Shown piece after piece: positions 51,600 through 61,235 of a stretch of DNA of 64,000 bases. The notes under the pieces were generated by a model that worked only from the letters and a program-made list of their open reading frames with translations, did no database searches and was not told where the DNA came from. Position 1 is the first letter of the stretch, and the number at the start of each line of letters is the position of its first letter. The position numbers and the translations under genes were made by a program. The stretch comes from JACMLD01 sp039915085 (lineage in GTDB: Bacteria; Bacteroidota; Bacteroidia; Chitinophagales; Chitinophagaceae), in assembly GCA_039915085.1 (NCBI GenBank), contig JBDSOC010000172.1, positions 7,105 to 71,104 of the forward strand. Direction: 5' to 3'.

Positions 51600-54221
51600 T
51601 TAAAGGGGCTGTATGATAAAATGCAATCCATCCACAAAATCACCATTTTTATTGGCATTGACGGTAAATGGCAATGACCATGGCAGTGCCTTCATGTGCA
51701 GCTTTTGCATTTGCGCGGCATTGATTTGCGCTGAATAGGATCCGGGCGTCAACCCCGTGAAATTAAAAGAACCATCCGCTTCAGTAACTGTTTCGCCAGC
51801 CAGTGTATAATCGCTTCGGTAAAAACTTACAATGATGCGTGATAACGGCTTTTGATTAGTACCATCCTCCAGGTAAACCATGCCAGCTACTTCAGCGGCT
51901 ACAGTAACCGGTACTTCCACCACTTTAAACTGGTTGGGATCTATAGTAATACTGATTGTTTTATTGCGGATATGCCAGGCAATATTCTCAAATGTTTCGT
52001 TTATCTTAAGCGTATAGTTGGCATATGCTTCCAGGTCGGTTACCTGTATACTGGTATCAGCTTTATTATATTTGATCCGGCCTCCGTTCATACTGATATT
52101 AATTCCATAAACTTTGGGCTCATCCGCATCGTGGCGGCCATTACCATTAAGATCAAGATAGGGCAGCACCATAATAGCTCCTTTACCCACACTGTTACGG
52201 TTATTAAAGTTCACATGGTTTGTCCTGTCATTGTACATCAGGCTGCCGCTGGCTGATTGTACCATATTACCTGTTCCATGATTGCCGCGGGTAAAAGACA
52301 AACCGCTGATGGCAAAAGAAAAATCATACCGCAGGCCAATACCAACGCTTTGAAATACACTTTTGTAATTATTTTCATAATATACATTCAGATAGCCGCG
52401 GCTGTTGATGTATTTTCCCAATTCGGCTCTTATATCAATTATCCTGAGGTGGTTGTATTCATATTGCACCTGCGGGGTAAAAATAATTCTTGCAGGCAAG
52501 CGAAAAGCCATGGAAAGATTGCTGTAAACGTAAGGACTGGCCTGGTCTGTAAGCAAACCATAGGTAGTAAGATTGGTGTTTATGCCAAAAGCAACACCTG
52601 AAAGCAATCCTTCAATAGTCGTATATTTTGAATTAGCTGCATATTTAAAAGTGGGTAGTACAATCTGGTAAACAGACAGCTTTGAAAACAAGGTAAATCT
52701 TTTTCTGCGGAAAGGAAAAGACACAATGATCTTTCTTTCTTCAAGGAAAGTATTATTAATAGCCTTCTGGCCAGCTTTATAACGGGTATAATTAGCCTCT
52801 ATTTGCAAATCTGATGGCAAATGATAACTGCCGATGAATTTAGTTCTTACGCCTGCTGTATATTCTCCTGAAAACAGGAGGTTGGAACTTACCCGGAGTG
52901 ATGCATTTAAAAATGGCATAACCTTACCTGTTGTAACAGAAGACAGGTACTCTGCACCAACCCCAACGGTCAGGCGATTGCTAAGTCCATAATTGGCATT
53001 TACACGGCTAAACTTGCTATTGAGACTGTCTTCAACAATACCTGCGCTTGCTGTATATTGAAACTCATTCAGGGGAAGAAAATTGAAAGGTATCTGAATG
53101 TTTTGTTCACTGGTACGTTCTTCACCCCACGGACTGTAAAAGCGGATTTTTACCAGTGAATTGCCATATACCAAAGGCACCTGGAAATTTGCCATTCCGG
53201 TTACATCTGCTTTTGAATAATCAACCAGTGTGTTGTTTACATATAGCTCAGCTATCCACCCGGCCTCTGTATAATAAGTAAGTGAATAGGTACCGAAAGA
53301 CCGCCTGTAAATGGCAGGCGCATTGGTGAACTGTACGCCTACTACCGGGGAATAAATAGAAGAAATGGAAGGCATAAAAATTTTGCCTGCCGTAACTTGC
53401 CGCAATGCCCTGTTATCGTTGTCTACAAACCTCCATTGATAGTATTGCTGCCGTTCATCAAAAGGCAAATTGTTTCTGTAATTGAGTGACACATTTGTTT
53501 CTCCTCCTGCTACCACAGCACCCAGTGAAAGATTCAACCTGGTGTCTGTTGTTTTCTGCTGAACATCACGCATATTAATAACTCCCCAGTCTGCCATACC
53601 AAATTTAAAAAGCGGGTAACTGCGAAGTATAGTTGTATCAGCTCTTGATTCTCCTTTCAGCCTGCCAAGGTTATTACGCATGGCTTCCTGCCTCATTTCC
53701 CGGATTACGGGCAGCTCAAGGTTGGTGCTGAGAATAACAGAAAGACTGCGGAAATTAAACTTACACTGCAAGCCGAAAATCTGTCCAAAATAATCTGTGC
53801 GCAGGTATAAAGTAGTTGCGGTTTGTATAAATGCATCTGGGGGCAGATCAATTTTTTTTCCGTGGAATTCTACCCGGTTATGTATTTTATCAATCAGGAA
53901 TACATCCTGCTGTGTAATAAAAAAACCGGCTATAGAATCCAGCCCCGGCGAAGGGGTGTTCCTGATCTTTAAAAAATCAAATACATCGGTAATTGAAAGG
54001 TAGGCAGATTCGTTCCTGATAGCCGCTGGTATCTCCACATTGCCTACACCCTGCACATTCATAAATACCAGTATCTCATCAAAAGGAAGTACCGGATCTG
54101 GTTCTTCATTGGCAAACGTATGTACCGGACAACACAATAACAGGAAATATGCCGACAGTAAAAAAAGGATCCTGTTGCCAGGCCATTTTTTTTCATGGGG
54201 ATATTTACTGTTGCATTTCAT
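51600..54221 (-). CDS. Usher-like outer-membrane protein
   Basis: An 873-residue exported protein (signal LFLLSAYFLLLCCPVHTFA). The central 200-700 region is beta-barrel-like. It contains the usher-type stretch SIYSPVVGVQFTNAPAIYRRSFGTYSLTYYTEAGW, then ELYVNNTLVDYSKADVTGMANFQVPLVYGNSLVKIRFYSPWGEE and FLPLNEFQYTASAGIV. These recall the FimD-family usher segments. The C-terminal 150 residues are Ig- or carboxypeptidase-regulatory-like (VYLEDGTNQKPLSRIIVSF, EADGSFNFTGLTPGSYSAQI). It would thread fibre subunits through the outer membrane. It follows the second DUF4402 gene by 29 nt. Confidence 0.78.
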   Translation of the reverse strand: MKCNSKYPHEKKWPGNRILFLLSAYFLLLCCPVHTFANEEPDPVLPFDEILVFMNVQGVGNVEIPAAIRNESAYLSITDVFDFLKIRNTPSPGLDSIAGFFITQQDVFLIDKIHNRVEFHGKKIDLPPDAFIQTATTLYLRTDYFGQIFGLQCKFNFRSLSVILSTNLELPVIREMRQEAMRNNLGRLKGESRADTTILRSYPLFKFGMADWGVINMRDVQQKTTDTRLNLSLGAVVAGGETNVSLNYRNNLPFDERQQYYQWRFVDNDNRALRQVTAGKIFMPSISSIYSPVVGVQFTNAPAIYRRSFGTYSLTYYTEAGWIAELYVNNTLVDYSKADVTGMANFQVPLVYGNSLVKIRFYSPWGEERTSEQNIQIPFNFLPLNEFQYTASAGIVEDSLNSKFSRVNANYGLSNRLTVGVGAEYLSSVTTGKVMPFLNASLRVSSNLLFSGEYTAGVRTKFIGSYHLPSDLQIEANYTRYKAGQKAINNTFLEERKIIVSFPFRRKRFTLFSKLSVYQIVLPTFKYAANSKYTTIEGLLSGVAFGINTNLTTYGLLTDQASPYVYSNLSMAFRLPARIIFTPQVQYEYNHLRIIDIRAELGKYINSRGYLNVYYENNYKSVFQSVGIGLRYDFSFAISGLSFTRGNHGTGNMVQSASGSLMYNDRTNHVNFNNRNSVGKGAIMVLPYLDLNGNGRHDADEPKVYGINISMNGGRIKYNKADTSIQVTDLEAYANYTLKINETFENIAWHIRNKTISITIDPNQFKVVEVPVTVAAEVAGMVYLEDGTNQKPLSRIIVSFYRSDYTLAGETVTEADGSFNFTGLTPGSYSAQINAAQMQKLHMKALPWSLPFTVNANKNGDFVDGLHFIIQPL

Positions 54222-54250
54222 CTCGCTTTCCTGATATGGTTTACAGCATT

Positions 54251-54781
54251 TTATTGCTGGATAAATGTTACTGAAAATGTTCCACTGTAGTTGCCGGAAG
54301 GATTGGCCAGCGGGTTACCAACTGTAAGTGTTCCACCAATCCTTACCTGTGTACGTGAAGGAGGTGCAACAGACGTAACGAATGCAGCGCCGGTACTGGC
54401 TGTTCCAATATGTAAACTGATAGATCCGCCATTGCTTCCTGTAAGCGTAACATCGGGTCCGTTCATAATAGAAACGGCAGTTCCCACATTGGCATCCACT
54501 TCAAAAATGGCTGGCGAAAATGGATACCCCAAATTTGCCTGCACAAGACTACCCGTAACAGAACGTGAACCATCAGGATAAACAATCACCGTACCGCCTG
54601 ATGCACCCTGGAAAAATGCGCCAAAAATTAATCCTTGTGCAGGATTTACATAAATACTGATGGGCCTTGGAGGTGGAGGTTGTGCTTTTACCGAAAAAGT
54701 ACACCCAACCAACAAGATACTCACGTAAAAAAGTAAACGAATATTTTTCCGGCTTAATAATATGGCTGCTATTTTTGTCAC
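54251..54781 (-). CDS. DUF4402-type pilin-like protein
   Basis: A 176-residue exported protein. The signal ends around GCTFSVKAQ, and the mature part has Gly/Ser/Ala-rich strands (LIFGAFFQGASGGTVIVYPDGSRSVTG, AIFEVDANVGTAVSIMNGPDVTLTGSNGGS, NPLANPSGNYSGTFSVTFIQQ) like the larger DUF4402 protein at 61236. The last strand, with its penultimate aromatic, suits donor-strand-type assembly. Its ATG overlaps the stop of the T9SS-domain gene (54778-54781). It may be a minor or tip subunit. Confidence 0.8.
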   Translation of the reverse strand: MTKIAAILLSRKNIRLLFYVSILLVGCTFSVKAQPPPPRPISIYVNPAQGLIFGAFFQGASGGTVIVYPDGSRSVTGSLVQANLGYPFSPAIFEVDANVGTAVSIMNGPDVTLTGSNGGSISLHIGTASTGAAFVTSVAPPSRTQVRIGGTLTVGNPLANPSGNYSGTFSVTFIQQ

Positions 54782-56517
54782 CGGTTACCTATAAATATTT
54801 TTTTAGACTGTTTTTGTGTTGTGCTGGAAAAATTGACAATGTATACACCGCTGACAAAGCTGGCATTTACTGGCTGAAATGTATTGCCACCGGTTTCCTG
54901 CCGGCAGATTACCTGGCCAAGCATATTGATAACTGTTACGATACCTTTTTCACCGGCTGGCAGACGGGCATTTATATACAACCTTCCACCGTTACTGTAT
55001 GCAGCAAATGTTTCATTCGCATTGGTATTACCTGTAATTGTATTCAATTCTTTTGTGCTGAACTTCAGGAAAAATCTGTTTTCATAATCACCGGCAGGCA
55101 GGAATAAACGATAACGCGCATCCTTCTGCATGTCGTGGTTTACACCAGTCTTAACATCTGACAGGTAGATATACAATCCTGCCGGAATATTCTTTATATC
55201 TTTTGCATTGAAACTAACCCAGGCATCTTTTTTTGTGATCAATCCAAGTGGTACAACTGCAAGTGTATCATGGGGGGTAGCGATTGCGTTTATAGATAAT
55301 TTTTCGGCATCCGCAGATATTGCAAACAGGTTTGGAATAACAGTATCCGTGTTCATCAGCTTTAATGCATCCAGTTTTTTATTAAAGTTACCCGTGCCTT
55401 CATCAGAAAAATAAAATGTTACCGGATCCGCTATAACTGTTTCATCAGCAAATCCTGCACTCAGTCGCAGCAGGGGTTGATCATCTTGTCCATAGACACG
55501 AAAAAAAGTAGCTGTTGAATTGATGATCCTGGCGCTGTTGTTTACACTAAGCAGACCTGTAACAGGGAATGTTCCATTAGAAACATGCACAAAAAAACCC
55601 TGCATGGCGGCAATAGTACTGCCCGCAACGCCATCGCTGGATACACCGTTAATATAACTGCTGTACACACCTGTATATTGATCGGTGGTACCTGCATTAA
55701 AATAATAGACTGCATTATCAATATTTGTTTTAGTCCACCCACCCACGGCATCCCAGTTTACAGGTGAAGGATAAGGATTACCCACCAGGTTGAATCCCTT
55801 TGTATACGCCATATCATTGTTATACAATGTTCTTGAGACCGTATGATTATTAATAACTCCTTTGAGATCTACTGTTTTGGATGCCGTTGCGGGCCCCAGG
55901 TTAGCGGCATACCCCTGCATGGAATTGAGTGTGCCTGAACCTGCTGTATATGTTACCCAACCAATGGAAGCAAGATTTTCATCGTGCCGGTAAAATGTGG
56001 GGAAGCTGGCAGCCAGGTTCATGTCATTTGAAAAATCACCAACGGTATCAGTTTGAAAAGGAGAACTGAAATATTTATAACCAAAACCTGAAGCAATATA
56101 GCGTTGTACAATAAGGTTACCCAATACTTCGCCGGTACCAGTTCCGTCTACCGAAGCTGTTTGAGCGGCAGTAGAAAGCAATGTAAGGTTACCGTTTGCA
56201 TTGAGCGTACCATTACTTAGTATAACGCCCTTAAGTAAGTGACTGGAAGAAGATATAGTTGTGGTGCTTCCCGTTATTGTTGTAAGATTATTAAATGTAG
56301 TTGCAGTACTTCCACTCAGTGTTTGGGTTGTTCCGTTAAATATAACAGTACCCCCATTGTGGGTAAAGCTGCCGTTGTTAACCCAATTATTTTTTACCAC
56401 AATGTTTCCATTGCTGGCAACAACATAAGCGCCGGATGGGATGATCAATCCCTGTGCCGTTGCGCAAAACGGGAACAACAGTATGTTAATAAGCGATATA
56501 TAAAAATTTAGTTTCAA
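54778..56517 (-). CDS. T9SS type A sorting-domain surface protein
   Basis: The 579-residue protein has a signal peptide (LNILLFPFCATAQG). A Thr/Ser-rich beta-solenoid-like N-terminal half follows (NNGSFTHNGGTVIFNGTTQTL), then a middle segment with two aromatic-rich domains. The C-terminal T9SS type A domain has the strand patterns GGRLYINARLPAGEKGIVTVINMLGQVI and VSGVYIVNFSSTTQKQSKKIFI. That domain sends proteins through the type IX system to the cell surface. It lies between the fibre-like gene and the second DUF4402 gene in the same direction, so surface display by T9SS and the usher-like route may be joined. The role is inferred. Confidence 0.85.
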   Translation of the reverse strand: MKLNFYISLINILLFPFCATAQGLIIPSGAYVVASNGNIVVKNNWVNNGSFTHNGGTVIFNGTTQTLSGSTATTFNNLTTITGSTTTISSSSHLLKGVILSNGTLNANGNLTLLSTAAQTASVDGTGTGEVLGNLIVQRYIASGFGYKYFSSPFQTDTVGDFSNDMNLAASFPTFYRHDENLASIGWVTYTAGSGTLNSMQGYAANLGPATASKTVDLKGVINNHTVSRTLYNNDMAYTKGFNLVGNPYPSPVNWDAVGGWTKTNIDNAVYYFNAGTTDQYTGVYSSYINGVSSDGVAGSTIAAMQGFFVHVSNGTFPVTGLLSVNNSARIINSTATFFRVYGQDDQPLLRLSAGFADETVIADPVTFYFSDEGTGNFNKKLDALKLMNTDTVIPNLFAISADAEKLSINAIATPHDTLAVVPLGLITKKDAWVSFNAKDIKNIPAGLYIYLSDVKTGVNHDMQKDARYRLFLPAGDYENRFFLKFSTKELNTITGNTNANETFAAYSNGGRLYINARLPAGEKGIVTVINMLGQVICRQETGGNTFQPVNASFVSGVYIVNFSSTTQKQSKKIFIGNR

Positions 56518-56567
56518 TCTGACGTTAATCTATATTTTATTCCGCGTGGTATTTTTGTACCATCCCA

Positions 56568-59500
56568 TTAATATCTTATTACAGAAACCCTGAATGTACT
56601 GGAAGCCGGATTTACACCTGCTGCCGTATAATTATTAAACCTTACTGTCACTGTATTGGCAGCAGAAACATAAGCTGTGAAACATCCATTGGTTGTAGCA
56701 GAAGCATTGGGAACACCCAATTGCACAACATCACCATCTGCTGCGCCTGTAACAGTGATGGTTAAATTACTGGATGATACAGTAGCAGTTAATGGAAAGT
56801 CTAAAGTTGCTGTGGCAGTAAGTGTTTTTGCCAGTGTATAACGAACAGCACCGGCAGTGGCAAAGTAGTTGGTACCATCAAACTCCACAGCGCCTGCTTC
56901 AGGTGTAGTCATATTGGTGCCTGAAGTAAATTTTAACGGTGCATTTGTTGCACCTGTTGTACCTGCTTTCAGGTGCAGGGTGGCTGTAGGAACGGTAACA
57001 CCAATTCCAATATCACCGGTGCCGTCAATGCGCATCCGTTCATTGGTACTTTGCGTTGTACCCCCCGTCACAAACACCAATGATTTGGCCGCGGTTCCAG
57101 TACCTATCAGCAGGTTGTTTCCTGTTGTGTAAAGGTAGGCGTCATTAATACCCCCCATAATATTCTGCGTGTTGGCGCTGCTGTTGATGCCCATATCAAT
57201 AAAGTTGATACTCTCGTTCCCATTATCTGCGGTGGCTACTATATCCGCTGATGCCGATACTCCATTGGACTGATTTTGTATGTTCAGCTGAAAATAATTA
57301 TTGATGATACCCCTTGCTACTACCGCATTAAAAGAAGTGGTTGTTCCCGCATCAACCAATAAACTTTCCTGGTTGGCACCGGCAGTAAATGCAGGGGCTG
57401 TTCCTATACCAACATTGCCAAGACTATCCAGCACCATTCCCTGTACATTGTTTGTTCTGAACCGGATACTGGTGTTATCCGTTGTTCCTATAAAACTGGT
57501 GCCCGAATTGGTACCTGCATTACCGGCTTTCAGCCAGGCAGCCGCACCTATATATGAACTGGCGTTAATCCAGGTTGGAGCCACCCCGGCTCCGCTTGAT
57601 GTTAAAAATTCGCCAGCATTTCCAGCTGTACCACCGGGCATAAAAGCACCGCTTAATTTTAAATTTCCGCTAATGTCAAGTTTTTGAGCAGGCGCAGTAA
57701 GACCTATTCCCACATTGCCGGATCCGTCAATACGCATCCTTTCGTTCGTTGATTGAGTTGTGCCACCTGTCATAAACACCACTGATTTAGAAGCAGTGCC
57801 TGTACCCACCAGTAAATTATTTCCTGTTGTATAGAGATATGCATCGTTGGCACTACCCATAATATTCTGGCTGTTGGTACTGCTGTTAATACCCATATCA
57901 ACATAGTTGATGCTCTCTGTACCATTGTCTGCTGTAGCTACAATATCTGAAGAAGCGCTTGTTCCGGCTGACTGATTTTGTATATTCAGCTGCATATAAT
58001 TATTGATAGATCCTCTTGCTACAATTGCGTTATAAGAAGTAGTTGTTCCGGCATCCACCAATAAACTTTCCTGGTTGGCACCGGCAGTAAATGCAGGGGC
58101 GGTTCCTATACCAACATTGCCAAGACTATCCAGCATCAGTCCCTGTATTCCGTTGGTTCTGAATTTAAGGCTTGTGTTATTTGTAGTACCGATAAAATTA
58201 GATCCTGAAGTGGTGCCGGCATTGCCTGTAAGCGACCATGAGGAACCACTTGTTACTGTTGAGAAGGGAAGTTTTCTTACCGTTCCGGAGGCTATTGTTA
58301 ATATGCTATCAGAACTGGCGCCAGCCTGCACGCCTGTCAATGTCAGTGGATTGGTTCCAACCACATGCAGGGCCGTTGCTGGGGCCGTTGTGCCAATGCC
58401 CATATTGCCTTGTACAATAAGACCATTTGCTGGCGCAGCATTACTTCTGTATCCATTACCGATGGCCATATTGCCGTTCGCCCATACATACGAACTTGGG
58501 GATGTTGCGTTGACATCGTTGCCCAGGATAATCCCGGAAGCGGCATCTCCTGCAACACCCAATGCTATAGCTCTTCTGCTGCTATTATCTCCGTTAACAG
58601 CATCAATGGCTGTTAAGCCACTGGAAGATGAATACCGTACAAATACGCCGGCCGGATTATTCAGGTAGTCGGCATCGCCCAGCCATAATTGTTTGTTATT
58701 AGTTGTATTATAACCTAAAGCCATAGAAAATCCGGAACCGGTGTTTGTTCCTCCTATGGAATTGCCCGTAAACCTGAACCCTTTTGAGGGAAAAGTTCCG
58801 CCGGCATTTTGAAATAAGGTAAGGTCTGAAGTGGGTGCATTGGTTCCTATGCCAACATAACCATTTCCGTCAATACGCATACGTTCATTGGTAGATTGTG
58901 TTGTGCCGCCAGTCATAAATACCAATGATTTGGCAGCAGTTCCTGTACCTATCAGTAAATTATTTCCTGTTGTGTATAAATATGCATCATTGGCTGCACC
59001 CATAATATTCTGTGTATTGGTGCTGCTATTAATGCCCATATCAATATAGTTGATGCTTTCATTACCATTGTCAGATGTGGCGACCACATCGGAGGATGCA
59101 TTTATCCCGTTAGACTGGTTCTGAATATTCAATTGCAGGTAATTGTTGATGAATCCCCTTGCTACTATGGCGTTGTAAGAACTGGTTGTTCCCGCATCTA
59201 CTAATAATTTTTCCTGGAAAGTGCCGGTAGTAAAAGCAGGGCTTGTGCCGATGCCTGCATTGCCCAGGCTATCCAGGATCATTCCCTGTATTGTATTCGT
59301 TTTAAATCGCAGGCTTTTATTATCTGTTGTGCCCAGGAAATTAATTCCGGAACTTGTTCCTGTGTTTCCGGTAAGCGACCAGGATGTTCCGCTTGCAACA
59401 GAAGCAAAAGGAAGTTTTCTTACTATGCCGGATGCTATCGTTAGCAGACTGTCTGAAACAAGACCTGTCTGAACACCATTTAAAGTCAATGGGTTGGTAC

Positions 59501-60284
59501 CTGACACATGAAGCTTTGAAGAAGGTGCTGTTACACCGATTCCCAGGTTGCCATTTTTATCTACAACACTTAATGTAGCTGCAGATGAACGCCATTCTGT
59601 AAGATTGGCTGTTTGACTGGCAGAGTTGGCTTGTATGCCCAGCGGCACACTGGCATCGCGCTGTGCCAACACTAAAACCCCGGTATTTGCAACACCGTTG
59701 GAAAAAGCCGGGATAGTTCCTGACTGGCGATCACCGGCGAGTACAACACCCCAAAAAGCACCCATCTGCAGGTTTCTGCCACCACCGCCTTGCCAGAAAA
59801 CATCACCCCCATCTCCGGCAATCCGGAAATCGCCGGAACCTGATGTGTTGGAAAATAATAATTCCGACATGGCACCTATGCGACGGATTTCGAGTGTGTC
59901 CTTTACCGATAGTGGAACCGTGGGGTTTGTAATTCCTATTCCAACATTACCGGTATTGTAATATATGTTATTGCCAGTGCTTATCCATTGGCTGCCGGCC
60001 CCGGAAGCGAGCATCGTCCATGCAGATACCGTATAATAATAAAATCCCCTGATACCATCTGTTTGATAAACAAGTAATCCTTCAGCCGGACTTGTAACAG
60101 CAATTCTCTGTGCCGCAGTCATGCGAGGCGCAAGAAATCCTTTAGAAGTTGATTTAACATCCAGTACAGAAGATGCCTGGCCTGTTACATATGTATTATC
60201 ATCAGTAACCACAACAGTCTGAGCTGAAATTTTTGCAGTAATGGACATAAGTGCAAAAAAGATAAGGCCGTATTTCTTGGTCAT
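56568..60284 (-). CDS. Giant repeat-rich fibre-like surface protein
   Basis: The 1238-residue exported protein (signal MTKKYGLIFFALMSITAKISAQ) reads like a phage-tail-fibre or adhesin: GNVGIGTAPAFTAG and DGNGYVGIGTNAPTS motifs recur. Three nearly identical blocks of about 155 residues each contain LVDAGTTxSYNAIVARG, NNYxQLNIQNQSxG and NERMRIDG. At DNA level the copies run near 57022-57490, 57723-58192 and 58867-59336. The N-terminal 100 residues (SVLDVKSTSKGFLAPRMTAAQRIAV) resemble the Bacteroidetes tail-fibre-type adhesin start. The C-terminus ends in a strand (ASSTFRVSVIRY). It lies between the chaperone and T9SS genes and is the likely fibre or adhesin of the locus. Confidence 0.8.
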   Translation of the reverse strand: MTKKYGLIFFALMSITAKISAQTVVVTDDNTYVTGQASSVLDVKSTSKGFLAPRMTAAQRIAVTSPAEGLLVYQTDGIRGFYYYTVSAWTMLASGAGSQWISTGNNIYYNTGNVGIGITNPTVPLSVKDTLEIRRIGAMSELLFSNTSGSGDFRIAGDGGDVFWQGGGGRNLQMGAFWGVVLAGDRQSGTIPAFSNGVANTGVLVLAQRDASVPLGIQANSASQTANLTEWRSSAATLSVVDKNGNLGIGVTAPSSKLHVSGTNPLTLNGVQTGLVSDSLLTIASGIVRKLPFASVASGTSWSLTGNTGTSSGINFLGTTDNKSLRFKTNTIQGMILDSLGNAGIGTSPAFTTGTFQEKLLVDAGTTSSYNAIVARGFINNYLQLNIQNQSNGINASSDVVATSDNGNESINYIDMGINSSTNTQNIMGAANDAYLYTTGNNLLIGTGTAAKSLVFMTGGTTQSTNERMRIDGNGYVGIGTNAPTSDLTLFQNAGGTFPSKGFRFTGNSIGGTNTGSGFSMALGYNTTNNKQLWLGDADYLNNPAGVFVRYSSSSGLTAIDAVNGDNSSRRAIALGVAGDAASGIILGNDVNATSPSSYVWANGNMAIGNGYRSNAAPANGLIVQGNMGIGTTAPATALHVVGTNPLTLTGVQAGASSDSILTIASGTVRKLPFSTVTSGSSWSLTGNAGTTSGSNFIGTTNNTSLKFRTNGIQGLMLDSLGNVGIGTAPAFTAGANQESLLVDAGTTTSYNAIVARGSINNYMQLNIQNQSAGTSASSDIVATADNGTESINYVDMGINSSTNSQNIMGSANDAYLYTTGNNLLVGTGTASKSVVFMTGGTTQSTNERMRIDGSGNVGIGLTAPAQKLDISGNLKLSGAFMPGGTAGNAGEFLTSSGAGVAPTWINASSYIGAAAWLKAGNAGTNSGTSFIGTTDNTSIRFRTNNVQGMVLDSLGNVGIGTAPAFTAGANQESLLVDAGTTTSFNAVVARGIINNYFQLNIQNQSNGVSASADIVATADNGNESINFIDMGINSSANTQNIMGGINDAYLYTTGNNLLIGTGTAAKSLVFVTGGTTQSTNERMRIDGTGDIGIGVTVPTATLHLKAGTTGATNAPLKFTSGTNMTTPEAGAVEFDGTNYFATAGAVRYTLAKTLTATATLDFPLTATVSSSNLTITVTGAADGDVVQLGVPNASATTNGCFTAYVSAANTVTVRFNNYTAAGVNPASSTFRVSVIRY
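57022..59336. repeat. Three 470-bp direct repeats inside the fibre-like gene
   Basis: The repeats run 57022-57490, 57723-58192 and 58867-59336, each about 470 bp. They encode the block from LRFRTNxIQG to NERMRIDG. Anchors identical at DNA level include the strings around 57359-57440 and 58069-58140. The spacing between copies differs (232 and 675 bp), so the whole unit is not a simple tandem. The repeats can recombine in place. Confidence 0.75.
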
Positions 60285-60304
60285 AAGATATTAGTTTTTC
60301 AAAA

Positions 60305-61165
60305 TCAATGCAACACAAGATCAGTTTCAGCAATTTTTGTAAGTTTAGATTCTGCCGGTGTGCTATAGGTTATATGCAGTTTCCCTGAATGGTAATCAAT
60401 GCCAGGATGCTTTTCAAGATTAAGTTTGAAGCGCCTTACCAGGTTGGGTGTATACACGGCGATCCCTTTAATAGTACCTGCAGAAATTGTTTTTCCCTGT
60501 TCAGAAATATAGTCTACTGACAGATCTCCGTATATAGACATATTGCCTTTACGTAAAAATGTCATGTTCAATACAGGTATAGTATCTTCCGCCATTTCTA
60601 CAGAAGGATCAGTAAGGCTCACTTCCGTATTTACTTCTCCAACCCTTATAATAACGGGGATGGATATACCAAAAACAGGAACCAGTTTAATGAAAATTGC
60701 AGAATCAGCAGCAGTCTGCTTCTCACCCAGCGGAGCTGCACCCGGAATTGCCCTGAAATAAATGTGCGATCGGTATTCTCCTGCTGTAAGCTCGTTTGAT
60801 CTGTTCAGTTGTATTTTTACTACCTGCGATTCATCCGGTCCAAGGGTAACACTGTGCGGAAAAAAACGAATGTATTTATCGGCAAAGTTTTCACCGGCAC
60901 CGGGCTCGGTAATTTCAATAAAACTTCCATCTTCCTGCATTCTCACATGCATGATAGAAATAACATACCGTGCAGTATCCTTTCCGGTATTGGCAAGGTT
61001 GATCTCTTCATATCTTTTAGATCCTTCAAAAACAATTCGTCTTGGCATCAGGAGAAGATTGCCCTGTGCTGCTGCGCAGTAAGGAAAAACAAACTGCCAT
61101 GTCACCAGTATTGCAATACAAGAGGCAAGATTTCTTAACTGGCAGGCGGCCCGTAACTTTTTCAT
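60305..61165 (-). CDS. Periplasmic pilus-chaperone-like (PapD-fold) protein
   Basis: The start at 61165 gives a long, Ala-rich signal (MKKLRAACQLRNLASCIAILV); the frame open to 61228 is less likely. The 286-residue mature part is an Ig-like chaperone: LLLMPRRIVFEGSKRYEEINLANTGKDTARYVISI, KYIRFFPHSVTLGPDESQVVKIQLNRS, GEYRSHIYFRAIPG and VFGISIPVIIRVG. The PRRIVFEG and VVKIQL strands occupy the positions of the PapD subunit-binding strands. It sits between the DUF4402 pilin and the fibre-like gene, as a chaperone gene should. Confidence 0.85.
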   Translation of the reverse strand: MKKLRAACQLRNLASCIAILVTWQFVFPYCAAAQGNLLLMPRRIVFEGSKRYEEINLANTGKDTARYVISIMHVRMQEDGSFIEITEPGAGENFADKYIRFFPHSVTLGPDESQVVKIQLNRSNELTAGEYRSHIYFRAIPGAAPLGEKQTAADSAIFIKLVPVFGISIPVIIRVGEVNTEVSLTDPSVEMAEDTIPVLNMTFLRKGNMSIYGDLSVDYISEQGKTISAGTIKGIAVYTPNLVRRFKLNLEKHPGIDYHSGKLHITYSTPAESKLTKIAETDLVLH

Positions 61166-61235
61166 GATATTGAATAACGCATTACTAAAAAAATAAAGAA
61201 AACGTTGCACTTCAACGTTTTCTTTCAATGGAAGA

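Noticed and set aside
58075..58668. Plus-strand frames of up to about 200 aa inside the fibre-like gene
   Set aside because: They mirror the repeats of the real minus-strand gene.
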